From: Bacteriovoracaceae bacterium UBA4573
GTDB lineage: Bacteria; Bdellovibrionota; UBA1018; UBA923
Assembly: GCA_002387735.1 (NCBI GenBank)
Contig: DGKJ01000027.1
Location: forward strand, 1 to 22,356
Length of the DNA: 22,356 nucleotides
Direction: 5' to 3'
Shown here: positions 8,216 through 15,142 of the stretch, in pieces
How positions within the stretch are numbered: position 1 is the stretch's first letter
How the letters are laid out: each line of letters opens with the position of its first letter
The notes under the pieces: generated by a model
The model's input: the letters and a program-made list of their open reading frames with translations, nothing else
Told to the model about the DNA's origin: nothing
Databases searched by the model: none
Made by a program: the position numbers and the translations under genes

Positions 8216-8259
8216 CTTCGGTGGCCTTGCAATCGGATCTTACGGAAGGGGTTTGGTAC

Positions 8260-8619
8260 ATGGACCAGAAAAGCTTAACGAAATTTAAAAAAATGCTGCT
8301 CGAAGAACGCCAAAACGTTCTCAATCACTCGAAGAAAGATCGAAATGACATAATTGTCGATTCCGACGATTTAGCAGACGAAACAGATTTAGCGGCAAGT
8401 GAGGTCAGCCAAGCGCTTGCATTTAGCCTACGCGACCGCGAACGCCTATTGCTTTCTAAGATCGACCAGGCGCTTGAAAAAATCGAAGAGGGTACTTTCG
8501 GCATCTGCGAAACTTGTGAAGAACCCATAGAGATTCGCCGCCTCGAAGCGAGACCTGTAAGCAATCTTTGCCTATCGTGCAAAGAACTCGAAGAGCATAA
8601 AGAAAAGATCTTCGCCTAA
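8260..8619 (+). CDS. dksA: DksA/TraR-family RNA polymerase-binding transcription factor
   Basis: Binds in the RNA polymerase secondary channel and, with ppGpp, shifts transcription during nutrient stress. In the 119-residue protein an N-terminal coiled-coil is tipped by D40-E-T-D43-L-A45, matching the DxxDxA motif whose two aspartates are essential in E. coli DksA. A C-terminal C4 zinc finger follows (C83xxC86 and C104xxC107), with IRRLEARP between, which is nearly identical to E. coli. It is shorter than E. coli DksA (151) mainly at the N-terminus. The start is the ATG at 8260, preceded by GGAAGGGG eight bases upstream; the open frame back to a GTG at 8221 is not needed. lon follows 231 bp downstream on the same strand. 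Confidence 0.93.
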   Translation: MDQKSLTKFKKMLLEERQNVLNHSKKDRNDIIVDSDDLADETDLAASEVSQALAFSLRDRERLLLSKIDQALEKIEEGTFGICETCEEPIEIRRLEARPVSNLCLSCKELEEHKEKIFA

Positions 8620-8850
8620 CCGTTACCGAGCGATTATCCAACCCTAACGACCTGTTGGCCAAACAAGGCTCGGGCTCGTCTTTTTTACCCCTGAAGGCTT
8701 CCCGGGCAATAAACGTCCTAACCCCGCCCCGTTCAAGCTGTTTTCGAAAATAGAATCCTAAAGCTTTGGCCCGCCTACACCGAATCGATTCTCAAGAGGC
8801 TAGTCAATAGGCATCAAGGAAGATTGCCAACGCTGAGGAGACTAAGTTCA

Positions 8851-11256
8851 ATGGTAACAAACTACGACGGCGAACAAATCGAAGTTCCTGCAACTCTCCC
8901 GATGCTCCCTGTAAGGGATATCGTGGTGTTCCCCTACATGATCATTCCGCTCTTTGTGGGACGCGAATCTTCGATCAAAGCAGTAGAAGAGAGTTTGGCT
9001 CGCAATGACCGTTTAATACTGCTAGCCAGTCAAAAAGATATTTCGGACGAACATCCAAATCCCGACGGAATTTACCAAATTGGCACCGTGGCAATGATCA
9101 TGCGCATGCGCAAGTTGCCGGACGGCCGCATTAAAATTCTCACCCAAGGTCTTTGTAAGGCTCATATAGACGAGTACGTGCAAACGAATCCGTTTTTCGA
9201 AGCGAAGGTCACCCGTTTACAAGACAATACCAACGAAACTTCACTCGAGACCGAAGCCTTGATGCGCAATGTGCGCGAGCTACTTGAAAAAGTAATAAGC
9301 CTTGGAAAAATGCTTTCGCCCGATATTCTCATGGTGCTCGACGATATTACCGACCCCGGTCGCTTAGCCGACCTTGTCGCTAGCAACTTGGGTTTAAAGG
9401 TAGCTGAAGCCCAACTAATACTCGAAACCACAAGTCCGATCGAGCGCATCAAACGAATCACCGACATCTTAAACAAAGAACTCGAAGTACTTTCGCTACA
9501 AGCCAAAATTCGTTCACAAGCTAAAGACGAGATGACGAAAACGCAGAAAGAATATTTTCTGCGTGAACAGATTCGTGCGATCAAAACCGAACTGGGTGAC
9601 GCCGATTCAAAGGGTGAGGAATTGCAGGAATTAAAAGAAAAGATCCTCGCTTGTCGCATGCCGCCCGAAGTTGAACAAGAGGCGCTCAAACAAATGGCGC
9701 GATTGGAACGCATGCATCCCGACGCTTCGGAAGCCTCAATGCTTCGAACGTACATTGATTGGTTGATTGAAACTCCGTGGGCAAAAGCCACCAAAGACAA
9801 TCTAGACATCGCTCGCGCTAAACAAATTCTCGATGAAGATCACTACAACTTGACCAAGATTAAAGAACGAATTCTCGAATATCTAGCAGTGCGCAAGTTG
9901 AAAGAAAAAATGAAGGGCCCCATTCTTTGTTTCGCAGGTCCTCCAGGCGTTGGTAAAACAAGTCTCGGAAAATCAATCGCACGTGCTCTTGGCCGAGAGT
10001 TCGTAAGAATCAGCCTTGGCGGAGTTAAAGACGAAGCGGAAATTCGGGGACACCGCCGCACATATGTGGGGGCATTGCCGGGCCGTATTATCCAAGGCTT
10101 AAAACAGGCGGGTACAAATAATCCAGTATTCGTGCTCGACGAGATCGATAAACTTGGTAGCGACTTCCGTGGTGACCCTTCGGCTGCCCTACTCGAAGTG
10201 CTTGATCCTGAACAAAATAACGCATTCCGCGACCATTACTTGAACGTGCCCTACGACCTAACACACGTCATGTTTCTGGCCACCGCGAACGTGCTCGACA
10301 CAATTCCTTCGGCCCTAAGAGATCGAATGGAAATCATTCAACTCCCCGGCTACACCGAAGAAGAAAAAGTACGTATTACGCAAAACTATCTGATTAAAAA
10401 ACAAATTGGCGAAAACGGTATTAGTCCGCGACACATTGAGTTCACAGAAGAAGGTGTAAAAAATGTGATTGCTGGCTACACCCGTGAAGCAGGTTTACGT
10501 AGTCTCGAGCGAAACATTGGTACTATTTGCCGAAAAACTGCGAAGCGTGTGGCCGAAGGTAACGAAGAAAAGGTTATAGTTAACAAAGAAACTGTAGCTA
10601 AACTCTTAGGACCAGCAACTTTCGTGCGAGAAGACGAACAAGACAAAGACGAAGTGGGTATCGCGACTGGCCTTGCTTGGACTCAGTTTGGTGGAGAAAT
10701 TCTTTATATTGAAACCACCACAATGAAGGGCAAGGGTGCCATTACTCTTACCGGGCAAATGGGTGAGGTCATGAAGGAATCCGCTCAAGCAGCCATGGGC
10801 TACATTCGCTCGAAGGCCTCGGCATACGGAATAGACGAAGACGTATTCTCCAAATTGGACGTTCACGTTCACATTCCGGCAGGCGCCATCCCTAAAGATG
10901 GTCCTTCGGCCGGAATAACCATGGCCACCGCCATTATTAGCAAGTTAACGAACGTGCCCATACGCAAAGACGTTGCCATGACCGGTGAAATAACCCTCAC
11001 CGGTAAGGTGCTTCCGATTGGCGGACTAAAGGAAAAGGCGCTAGCCGCCATGAGACACGGGGTTAAAACCATCGTAATCCCCGATAAAAACAAAAAAGAC
11101 CTCGAAGACATTCCCGAGGAATACCGGGAAAAACTAACCTTCGTGCCAGTAAAAACTCTGGATGAAGTTTTGGAGGTTACGCTCACAAAAAAGAAGAAAT
11201 CGGGAAAGCCGTCAAAGCTGCGTAAAGTAGCTGGCGGCTTGGACCGCGCCGCCTGA
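8851..11256 (+). CDS. lon: ATP-dependent protease Lon (LonA type)
   Basis: A hexameric cytoplasmic AAA+ serine protease that degrades misfolded and regulatory proteins. From the ATG at 8851 it has 801 residues, close to E. coli Lon (784). Domains in order: an N-terminal substrate-binding domain opening with LPMLPVRDIVVFP, a helical stretch, the AAA+ module with Walker A GPPGVGKT (363-370) and Walker B VFVLDEID, and the protease domain. The catalytic dyad is Ser686 in KDGPSAGI and Lys729 in GLKEKALAA, 43 residues apart as in E. coli. The C-terminal tail is lysine-rich. The frame extends upstream to a TTG at 8824, but GAGGAG at 8835-8840 lies ten bases before the ATG and inside that extension. 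No CIRCE element was seen upstream. A response-regulator gene follows 109 bp downstream. Confidence 0.98.
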   Translation: MVTNYDGEQIEVPATLPMLPVRDIVVFPYMIIPLFVGRESSIKAVEESLARNDRLILLASQKDISDEHPNPDGIYQIGTVAMIMRMRKLPDGRIKILTQGLCKAHIDEYVQTNPFFEAKVTRLQDNTNETSLETEALMRNVRELLEKVISLGKMLSPDILMVLDDITDPGRLADLVASNLGLKVAEAQLILETTSPIERIKRITDILNKELEVLSLQAKIRSQAKDEMTKTQKEYFLREQIRAIKTELGDADSKGEELQELKEKILACRMPPEVEQEALKQMARLERMHPDASEASMLRTYIDWLIETPWAKATKDNLDIARAKQILDEDHYNLTKIKERILEYLAVRKLKEKMKGPILCFAGPPGVGKTSLGKSIARALGREFVRISLGGVKDEAEIRGHRRTYVGALPGRIIQGLKQAGTNNPVFVLDEIDKLGSDFRGDPSAALLEVLDPEQNNAFRDHYLNVPYDLTHVMFLATANVLDTIPSALRDRMEIIQLPGYTEEEKVRITQNYLIKKQIGENGISPRHIEFTEEGVKNVIAGYTREAGLRSLERNIGTICRKTAKRVAEGNEEKVIVNKETVAKLLGPATFVREDEQDKDEVGIATGLAWTQFGGEILYIETTTMKGKGAITLTGQMGEVMKESAQAAMGYIRSKASAYGIDEDVFSKLDVHVHIPAGAIPKDGPSAGITMATAIISKLTNVPIRKDVAMTGEITLTGKVLPIGGLKEKALAAMRHGVKTIVIPDKNKKDLEDIPEEYREKLTFVPVKTLDEVLEVTLTKKKKSGKPSKLRKVAGGLDRAA

Positions 11257-11365
11257 ATTCTTCTCGACCGTAGCTCTTTCAATTCAACGCATTACGTCAA
11301 TCGATAGGCATTTGCTTCCCATCCCTACTTTCGAGAGTCGTGTTACTCTCTAGAAAGGGGGAACG

Positions 11366-11773
11366 GTGGCCAAAACAGCAATGGTGGTCGATGATGTCGC
11401 GTTTGCTCGGCAGGTAATCAAAGAAATTCTTACGCGCGCAAAATACAACGTAGTGGCAGAAGCCTCCAACGGCGACGAGGCCATAGCGATGTACGAAAAA
11501 TATCGGCCTGATTTGGTAACCATGGATGTCGTCATGCCGATTCGCGGCGGTATCGAAGCCACACGTACGATCATCGATCGCAATAAGTCCGCCAGAATCA
11601 TAATGATATCGGCGCTGGCCCACGAACAGCTATTAATGGAAGCCATTAATGCGGGAGCTCGCGACTACATACTTAAACCGTTCGGTGCTGAGGACCTTTT
11701 AAAAGCGGCTGATAAGGTCCTTAAAGACGATGAAGATGAAGAGCCTAAGGGTGGTGCCCATGCAAAAATTTAA
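11366..11773 (+). CDS. Single-domain CheY-like response regulator
   Basis: A 135-residue receiver domain with no output domain. It has the acidic pocket D9-D10, the phosphorylation site D54 in TMDVVMP, switch Ser82 in MISALAHE and the conserved K104-P105. A short acidic tail (DDEDEEPKGG) follows. The start is a GTG at 11366 with AAAGGGGG a few bases upstream; a small hairpin (GAGAGT/ACTCTC, 11333-11350) precedes that ribosome site. Stand-alone receivers act by protein contact, for example on a flagellar motor or inside a phosphorelay. No histidine kinase is encoded here. The next gene begins inside this one (14 bp overlap), so the pair is probably translationally coupled. This suggests the neighbour acts on the same pathway. 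Confidence 0.94.
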   Translation: MAKTAMVVDDVAFARQVIKEILTRAKYNVVAEASNGDEAIAMYEKYRPDLVTMDVVMPIRGGIEATRTIIDRNKSARIIMISALAHEQLLMEAINAGARDYILKPFGAEDLLKAADKVLKDDEDEEPKGGAHAKI

Positions 11774-12212
11774 ACGTGATCATCTGTTTCCGGATTCGAT
11801 CGATTTCTATGGAAAAGGCCAAGTGAAGAGTGAATCGCCGGAAAAATTTCAAGGCAGTGGGCTTCCGGAAACAAATCCGGTCATCGTCACACGACTCATA
11901 GACAGTGACTTTCTGGGACTGCCAGATTCTGCCACCGCCAGCGCAGGTACATGCTTGTTCCAATTCAGCGAATTACCGCAAAACCGCTCGATGGCACTCG
12001 AAATAGCCAATATACTGGCGTCACAGCTGGCTCACAAAGTATCGCAAGAAATCGGGGCAAATGTGATCGTTCGCCCTTCTCAACTTTCTACACTTCGGTA
12101 TGACGAATCTGCCCTGCAAACACAGGGATCAAGAGTATATTCATACCAAAGTGAGCACGAAACTTTTTTCATTCGAATGCTGTTTATCGCTGCGGTCGCA
12201 GGAAACGCCTAA
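11760..12212 (+). CDS. Possible CheC/CheX-like phosphatase partner of the CheY-like regulator
   Basis: A 150-residue soluble protein starting at ATG 11760, with AAGGGTGG just upstream, inside the end of the response-regulator gene. The core SMALEIAN (S77, E81, N84) fits the (D/S)xxxExxN signature of CheC/CheX/FliY CheY-P phosphatases, and a proline (P106) follows 22 residues after the Asn, as in that signature. Predicted strand-like segments flank it (GTCLFQF before, RVYSYQSEHETFFIRMLFI after), which is CheX-like in order. Against this, the helix usually found between the first strand and the motif is missing and the N-terminal 40 residues look disordered. The motif was found by eye, not by profile search. 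If correct, it would dephosphorylate the preceding regulator. Coding status is secure, function tentative. Confidence 0.6.
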   Translation: MQKFKRDHLFPDSIDFYGKGQVKSESPEKFQGSGLPETNPVIVTRLIDSDFLGLPDSATASAGTCLFQFSELPQNRSMALEIANILASQLAHKVSQEIGANVIVRPSQLSTLRYDESALQTQGSRVYSYQSEHETFFIRMLFIAAVAGNA

Positions 12213-12250
12213 CGTTTCTAGGACCTTAAGCGCTCTGAAAGGAGAACTCG

Positions 12251-12631
12251 GTGGTACGTTTACTCATTCTCGGTTTTCAAGTGGCTGCTTTCGCTGCGGT
12301 AGTGTTGTTAGCAGCTCAAATTCCCTTAAAGAAGGACATTAAAGGTCGAATCACCACAGTTAGTGATTATGTCGCAGAGTTTACTTCTAAAGATTTTATT
12401 CAAGCGCCGATTCGGTGGGCGGGATCCAAATTCGATTTTATCGCAGGTCACGGTCAAAAGGCGGTTCAAAAGAAAAACCGCGAAGCCATTGCTAACATTT
12501 CGTCTGAGCACGCCATCATGGAGCGCGCCGAATTGAGCGGACTTTTAAAAAGTGCCGGTAAGAAAATAGCGAAGCCCCATCTTGATCGAGAGGACAGTCT
12601 CGATGAAGACGAGGCTTCGAACGAAGATTAA
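12251..12631 (+). CDS. Small single-pass membrane protein, unknown function
   Basis: I do not recognise this 126-residue protein. It begins at a GTG with AAAGGAGAA a few bases upstream. Residues about 4-22 (LLILGFQVAAFAAVVLLAA) form one transmembrane helix with no clear cleavage site, so it is probably an inner-membrane anchor. The rest is hydrophilic: a middle part rich in Lys and aromatic residues (APIRWAGSKFDF), a basic stretch, and a strongly acidic tail (REDSLDEDEASNED). It lies 38 bp after the CheX-like gene in the same direction, so it may belong to the same transcript as the response regulator. Its 3' end converges with the next minus-strand gene only 9 bp away. Confidence 0.72.
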   Translation: MVRLLILGFQVAAFAAVVLLAAQIPLKKDIKGRITTVSDYVAEFTSKDFIQAPIRWAGSKFDFIAGHGQKAVQKKNREAIANISSEHAIMERAELSGLLKSAGKKIAKPHLDREDSLDEDEASNED

Positions 12632-12640
12632 CCTAATCGC

Positions 12641-12883
12641 TTATTCGACTCTCTGTGCTACCGTTCGACCCACAGTCGGACTCGATTGATCTCTTATCTG
12701 AGAATCACTTATAGACTGCGGTACCTCGCGGGCCTCTTGGCGATTGCACTCAAGGTGCGACAACATGTCGTCTGTATTTTTAATTTCGCCTACTTTTAAG
12801 GCCGCTCCGGCAACTGGGGCAAAAAGAACTCCCATAAGACCCAAAAGTCCAGGGAACCAACGAATCAACATCCGCTTCTTCAC
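12641..12883 (-). CDS. Small secreted protein downstream of the hit-like gene
   Basis: An 80-residue protein starting at a GTG, with GAGGAGAG seven bases upstream as a strong ribosome site. Residues 1-28 form a signal peptide (KKRMLIRW, then GLLGLMGVLFAP, ending VAGAA), leaving a mature chain of about 52 residues with one cysteine and polar, probably disordered sequence. I do not recognise the family. It is the last gene of the minus-strand series that starts with the Tad genes. A 193 bp spacer separates it from the hit-like gene, and an 8-bp hairpin lies just upstream of its ribosome site, so it may have its own promoter or control. Given the neighbours, a role in the same envelope process is possible but unproven. 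Confidence 0.68.
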   Translation of the reverse strand: MKKRMLIRWFPGLLGLMGVLFAPVAGAALKVGEIKNTDDMLSHLECNRQEAREVPQSISDSQIRDQSSPTVGRTVAQRVE

Positions 12884-12912
12884 AACAACTCTCCTCTGCT
12901 ACAACATCCACA

Positions 12913-12938
12913 TGAGCTTCCAAAACGGGTGAAGCTCA
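12913..12938 (-). repeat. 8-bp hairpin in the leader of the small secreted gene
   Basis: TGAGCTTC (12913-12920) and GAAGCTCA (12931-12938) are exact reverse complements around a 10-base loop. The hairpin lies about 30 bases upstream of the GTG start at 12883, on the 5' side of the ribosome site. It has no T-run on the minus strand, so it does not look like an intrinsic terminator; a leader structure or operator is more likely. Confidence 0.5.
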
Positions 12939-13047
12939 ATTTCCGCTATTGCTCTACAGAGATAGGAGTTTGCAAGGGGGGTGCCAGATTGACGCAGGGT
13001 CCCGGCTTCTAAGACAAGGGATGAATGCTGTTAGGAGCTGCTAAAAG

Positions 13048-13064
13048 TGTCTAATATTTAGACA
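13048..13064. repeat. 17-base palindrome downstream of the hit-like gene
   Basis: TGTCTAA-TAT-TTAGACA is a perfect 7-bp inverted repeat with a 3-base centre, 12 bases past the stop of the hit-like gene. On the minus strand it is followed by CTTTTAG, a short T-run only. It could be a weak terminator between the two small secreted genes or a dimeric regulator site; the sequence alone does not decide. Confidence 0.45.
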
Positions 13065-13076
13065 GTGCCGAGTGGC

Positions 13077-13334
13077 TTAATTATCGTCGGTAGTAATCGA
13101 CTTCGAGTTGCCCTTAGCTGGGCCGCCAGAGCTACCCTCTGGCCTCTTAGTGATCTCGTCGTTATTATTGTGTTTGGGAGCAGCGGCGGCGTCCGCCACC
13201 TGCAAGCCGCTGAGGTCACGAACGGTCAATTGGTCCGCGTCGTCGGGCGAAGTGGTGCAATTGTCCTGCTCAGCAAACGCAAGTCCCGAAGTCGCCAAGA
13301 TCGCTAAAAAAGGCAGTAATTTCAATAACTTCAT
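13077..13334 (-). CDS. Small secreted protein, candidate hit (Bd0108-like) protein
   Basis: An 85-residue protein starting at an ATG preceded by GGGGA. Residues 1-21 are a clear signal peptide (MKLLKLLPFLAILATSGLAFA), so the mature 64 residues are exported. The mature part is hydrophilic and low in structure-forming residues, with one cysteine, a short LTVRDLSGLQV segment, an alanine run and a Gly/Ser/Asn-rich tail. By sequence alone I would call it hypothetical. Position is the clue: it follows a YD-repeat protein and the Tad/Flp genes. As I recall, this matches the B. bacteriovorus host-interaction gene bd0108, whose loss allows prey-independent growth and whose product was reported to act with Bd0109 on pilus state. 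Orthology is inferred from position, size and signal peptide. An 85 bp spacer with a TATAAT inside an inverted repeat may hold its promoter. Confidence 0.68.
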   Translation of the reverse strand: MKLLKLLPFLAILATSGLAFAEQDNCTTSPDDADQLTVRDLSGLQVADAAAAPKHNNNDEITKRPEGSSGGPAKGNSKSITTDDN

Positions 13335-13391
13335 TTAATTTTCCCCAACACTTCTAATATTTTATCAGCTCTCACCCTAAAAACCACCTAA

Positions 13392-13422
13392 TAAAATCAA
13401 CAATTATAAACCTTTGATTTTA
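13392..13422 (-). promoter_or_regulatory. Inverted repeat enclosing a TATAAT, upstream of the hit-like gene
   Basis: TAAAATCAA (13392-13400) and TTGATTTTA (13414-13422) are exact reverse complements with a 13-base loop. On the minus strand the loop holds a perfect -10 hexamer, TATAAT (13408-13403), although no good -35 lies 17 bases upstream. The outer arm includes the stop codon of the YD-repeat gene. Possible readings are an operator around a promoter for the small gene or an AT-rich transcript hairpin between the two genes. Confidence 0.4.
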
Positions 13423-15108
13423 CTTAGAAGTGAGACTCACTCCCGCTGGTCGAATGAGCTCCATCAAGTTCTGAAAAGCCGAAGTGATCTGCCCGGCAAT
13501 CGCCCGGTCTCCAACGGTATCAACTTTTTGCACATCGCCCGACGCAGAATACTGAACTTTGATTTTCCCTAACGCCGGATCGCGAATTTCGACTGGTCGG
13601 TTGGCTTCATTGTAAGCAAACTCTAAACGCCGCTTCGCTTGGTCGACCATCGCCATGATCTGCCCAGTGCCGCTATTGTATGCGATCTTCACACCCTGCC
13701 CTGCTGAATTGCGAGCTTCTACCAAGTTGCCCTTACTATCGTATTTGTAAGTAGCCCAATTCACCTTTTTGGGGTCTTTCTCGCCCATCGGGAAACGGGC
13801 AACTTTGGCTACTTTGTTAGTCTGTGGATCGTACGTTAGCTCCGTAACTTCGAACGGAGTAGTTTTTCGAGTAACATGCCCTCGGGCGTCATACTCAAAA
13901 CTGGTTTTTTCACCATTGCGCGTAATGACCAAGGGAAGACCGCAGCATTCGTTATATACTGTTTCGGTCTTTTCACCGTCGACATCGGTGCTCATTTTAT
14001 AAGTGTATCGCTCGCCGTCGAGTTTGTTTTTGTCCCAATATTCGTATTTTGCTTTAGAGATTTCTTTGCCGTCAGACGAGAACACCGTCAAGGCCGTGCC
14101 GCGGTACAAGCCGTTCACCCCGTCATTCATGTAGGTGTACTTTGTAAGAGTACCATCACGATCGCGAAGGCTGGCGACGGTTTCGCCTTTCGCTACATCG
14201 TTGTAGTCGATCTTCATGGTGCTTTTGTCGGGAAATTTTACTTCGAGCAAATTGTATCGGCCATTATTAGAATATTTATATTCGTAAACTTGGCCGTCTG
14301 AATTTTTACGATAGACCATTACGAAACCGTCGTAGCGATACTCGACTTTTTTTCCGTTTTCACCGAGGATCTTTTCGACCTTTCCGTTTTTGTTATAGGA
14401 AAAAGTCATCTTGCGATTAAGATTATCGACGAGCTGGGTCATCTGACCGGATTTATTATAAATTAATCGGACGAAGTTCTTATTGCGGTCAAATACCTGC
14501 ATGAGACGACCATTGTTGCCGTAAACCTCTACGCGACCGGTATCGAATTTACGCACATAGGTGTCTTTAATTCGAGTAATCGTTTGAAAACTGTATTTGT
14601 TGCTTTTGAATACTGTGCCGTCTTTAACTGGGTTGGCCTTCACTAAGCCAGCACGAAAAACTCGATCCCATTCATCGACGCGAAAGCGTACATCCGTTAA
14701 AAGTCGCTTTTTATAGTCCTGCGCACTTGAGGCGCCGAATCCAGCTCCTAATTTCGAACGAGCTGCTGCAATTTTTTCTACTGCTTCTTTGGTTTTGGCT
14801 TCAATTTCAGCGGGCGCAGCTCCAGCTGGTAAAAACCGATTGGTGGCGCCACCACCGTTTTCATGTACGACAATAGCACCGTCAATCGACGGCACCAAAT
14901 AAGGCTCGAATTCGCTCCCCATGCCAAAACCAAAAATCCCGTTGTGGGAGGACTTGCTGTTGTAGGTGGTTTGGATCTTGGGTTCGAATCCACCGTGGTA
15001 AACCAAGTCAACGTTTCCGATGAAGAAATTTCCGTTCTTCAAACTTACGTTTGCCTCGGCGTACGTAGCGAACAATAAAATTGATCCAAGTATAGCAACC
15101 CGTTTCAT
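13420..15108 (-). CDS. Secreted YD-repeat protein, candidate Bd0109-like
   Basis: A 562-residue exported protein. The ATG is preceded by AGGGGGAAC, and residues 1-19 form a signal peptide ending YAEA. The N-terminal region (VSLKNGNFFIGNVDLVYHGG, then TYNSKSSHNGIFGFGMGSEF) resembles the opening module of RHS/YD-repeat proteins. From about residue 205 many YD-type repeats follow, such as YNKSGQMTQLVD, FEYDARGHVTRKT, YKYDSKGNLVEA and YNSGTGQIMAMVD. Unlike Rhs toxins it has no PxxxxDPxGL core end and no toxin domain. It ends after the repeats, so it is more likely a structural or binding protein of the periplasm or cell surface. It starts 34 bp downstream of tadB, where tadC might be expected. 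Link to Bd0109 is by position and type, from memory. Confidence 0.85.
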   Translation of the reverse strand: MKRVAILGSILLFATYAEANVSLKNGNFFIGNVDLVYHGGFEPKIQTTYNSKSSHNGIFGFGMGSEFEPYLVPSIDGAIVVHENGGGATNRFLPAGAAPAEIEAKTKEAVEKIAAARSKLGAGFGASSAQDYKKRLLTDVRFRVDEWDRVFRAGLVKANPVKDGTVFKSNKYSFQTITRIKDTYVRKFDTGRVEVYGNNGRLMQVFDRNKNFVRLIYNKSGQMTQLVDNLNRKMTFSYNKNGKVEKILGENGKKVEYRYDGFVMVYRKNSDGQVYEYKYSNNGRYNLLEVKFPDKSTMKIDYNDVAKGETVASLRDRDGTLTKYTYMNDGVNGLYRGTALTVFSSDGKEISKAKYEYWDKNKLDGERYTYKMSTDVDGEKTETVYNECCGLPLVITRNGEKTSFEYDARGHVTRKTTPFEVTELTYDPQTNKVAKVARFPMGEKDPKKVNWATYKYDSKGNLVEARNSAGQGVKIAYNSGTGQIMAMVDQAKRRLEFAYNEANRPVEIRDPALGKIKVQYSASGDVQKVDTVGDRAIAGQITSAFQNLMELIRPAGVSLTSK

Positions 15109-15142
15109 GGGCAGTTCCCCCTCTTAAACTCTCTTCCCTCTA

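Noticed and set aside
8221..8259. N-terminal extension of DksA from a GTG
   Set aside because: The GTG lies at the predicted transcript start, and GGAAGGGG sits at normal distance from the ATG at 8260.
8620..8850. Intrinsic terminator after dksA near the T-run at 8681-8686
   Set aside because: The only pairings next to the T-run (CGAGC at 8627-8631 with GCTCG at 8674-8678) leave a loop of more than 40 bases; no compact stem abuts the Ts.
9162..9809. A 215-codon open frame on the minus strand inside lon
   Set aside because: It lies wholly opposite a strongly conserved lon, is Ser-rich as expected for antisense of Glu/Lys-rich coding, and has no family resemblance.
13420..15108. Rhs/contact-dependent toxin
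   Set aside because: YD repeats are present, but there is no Rhs core end motif, no variable C-terminal toxin domain and no immunity gene following; the next gene encodes a secreted protein.
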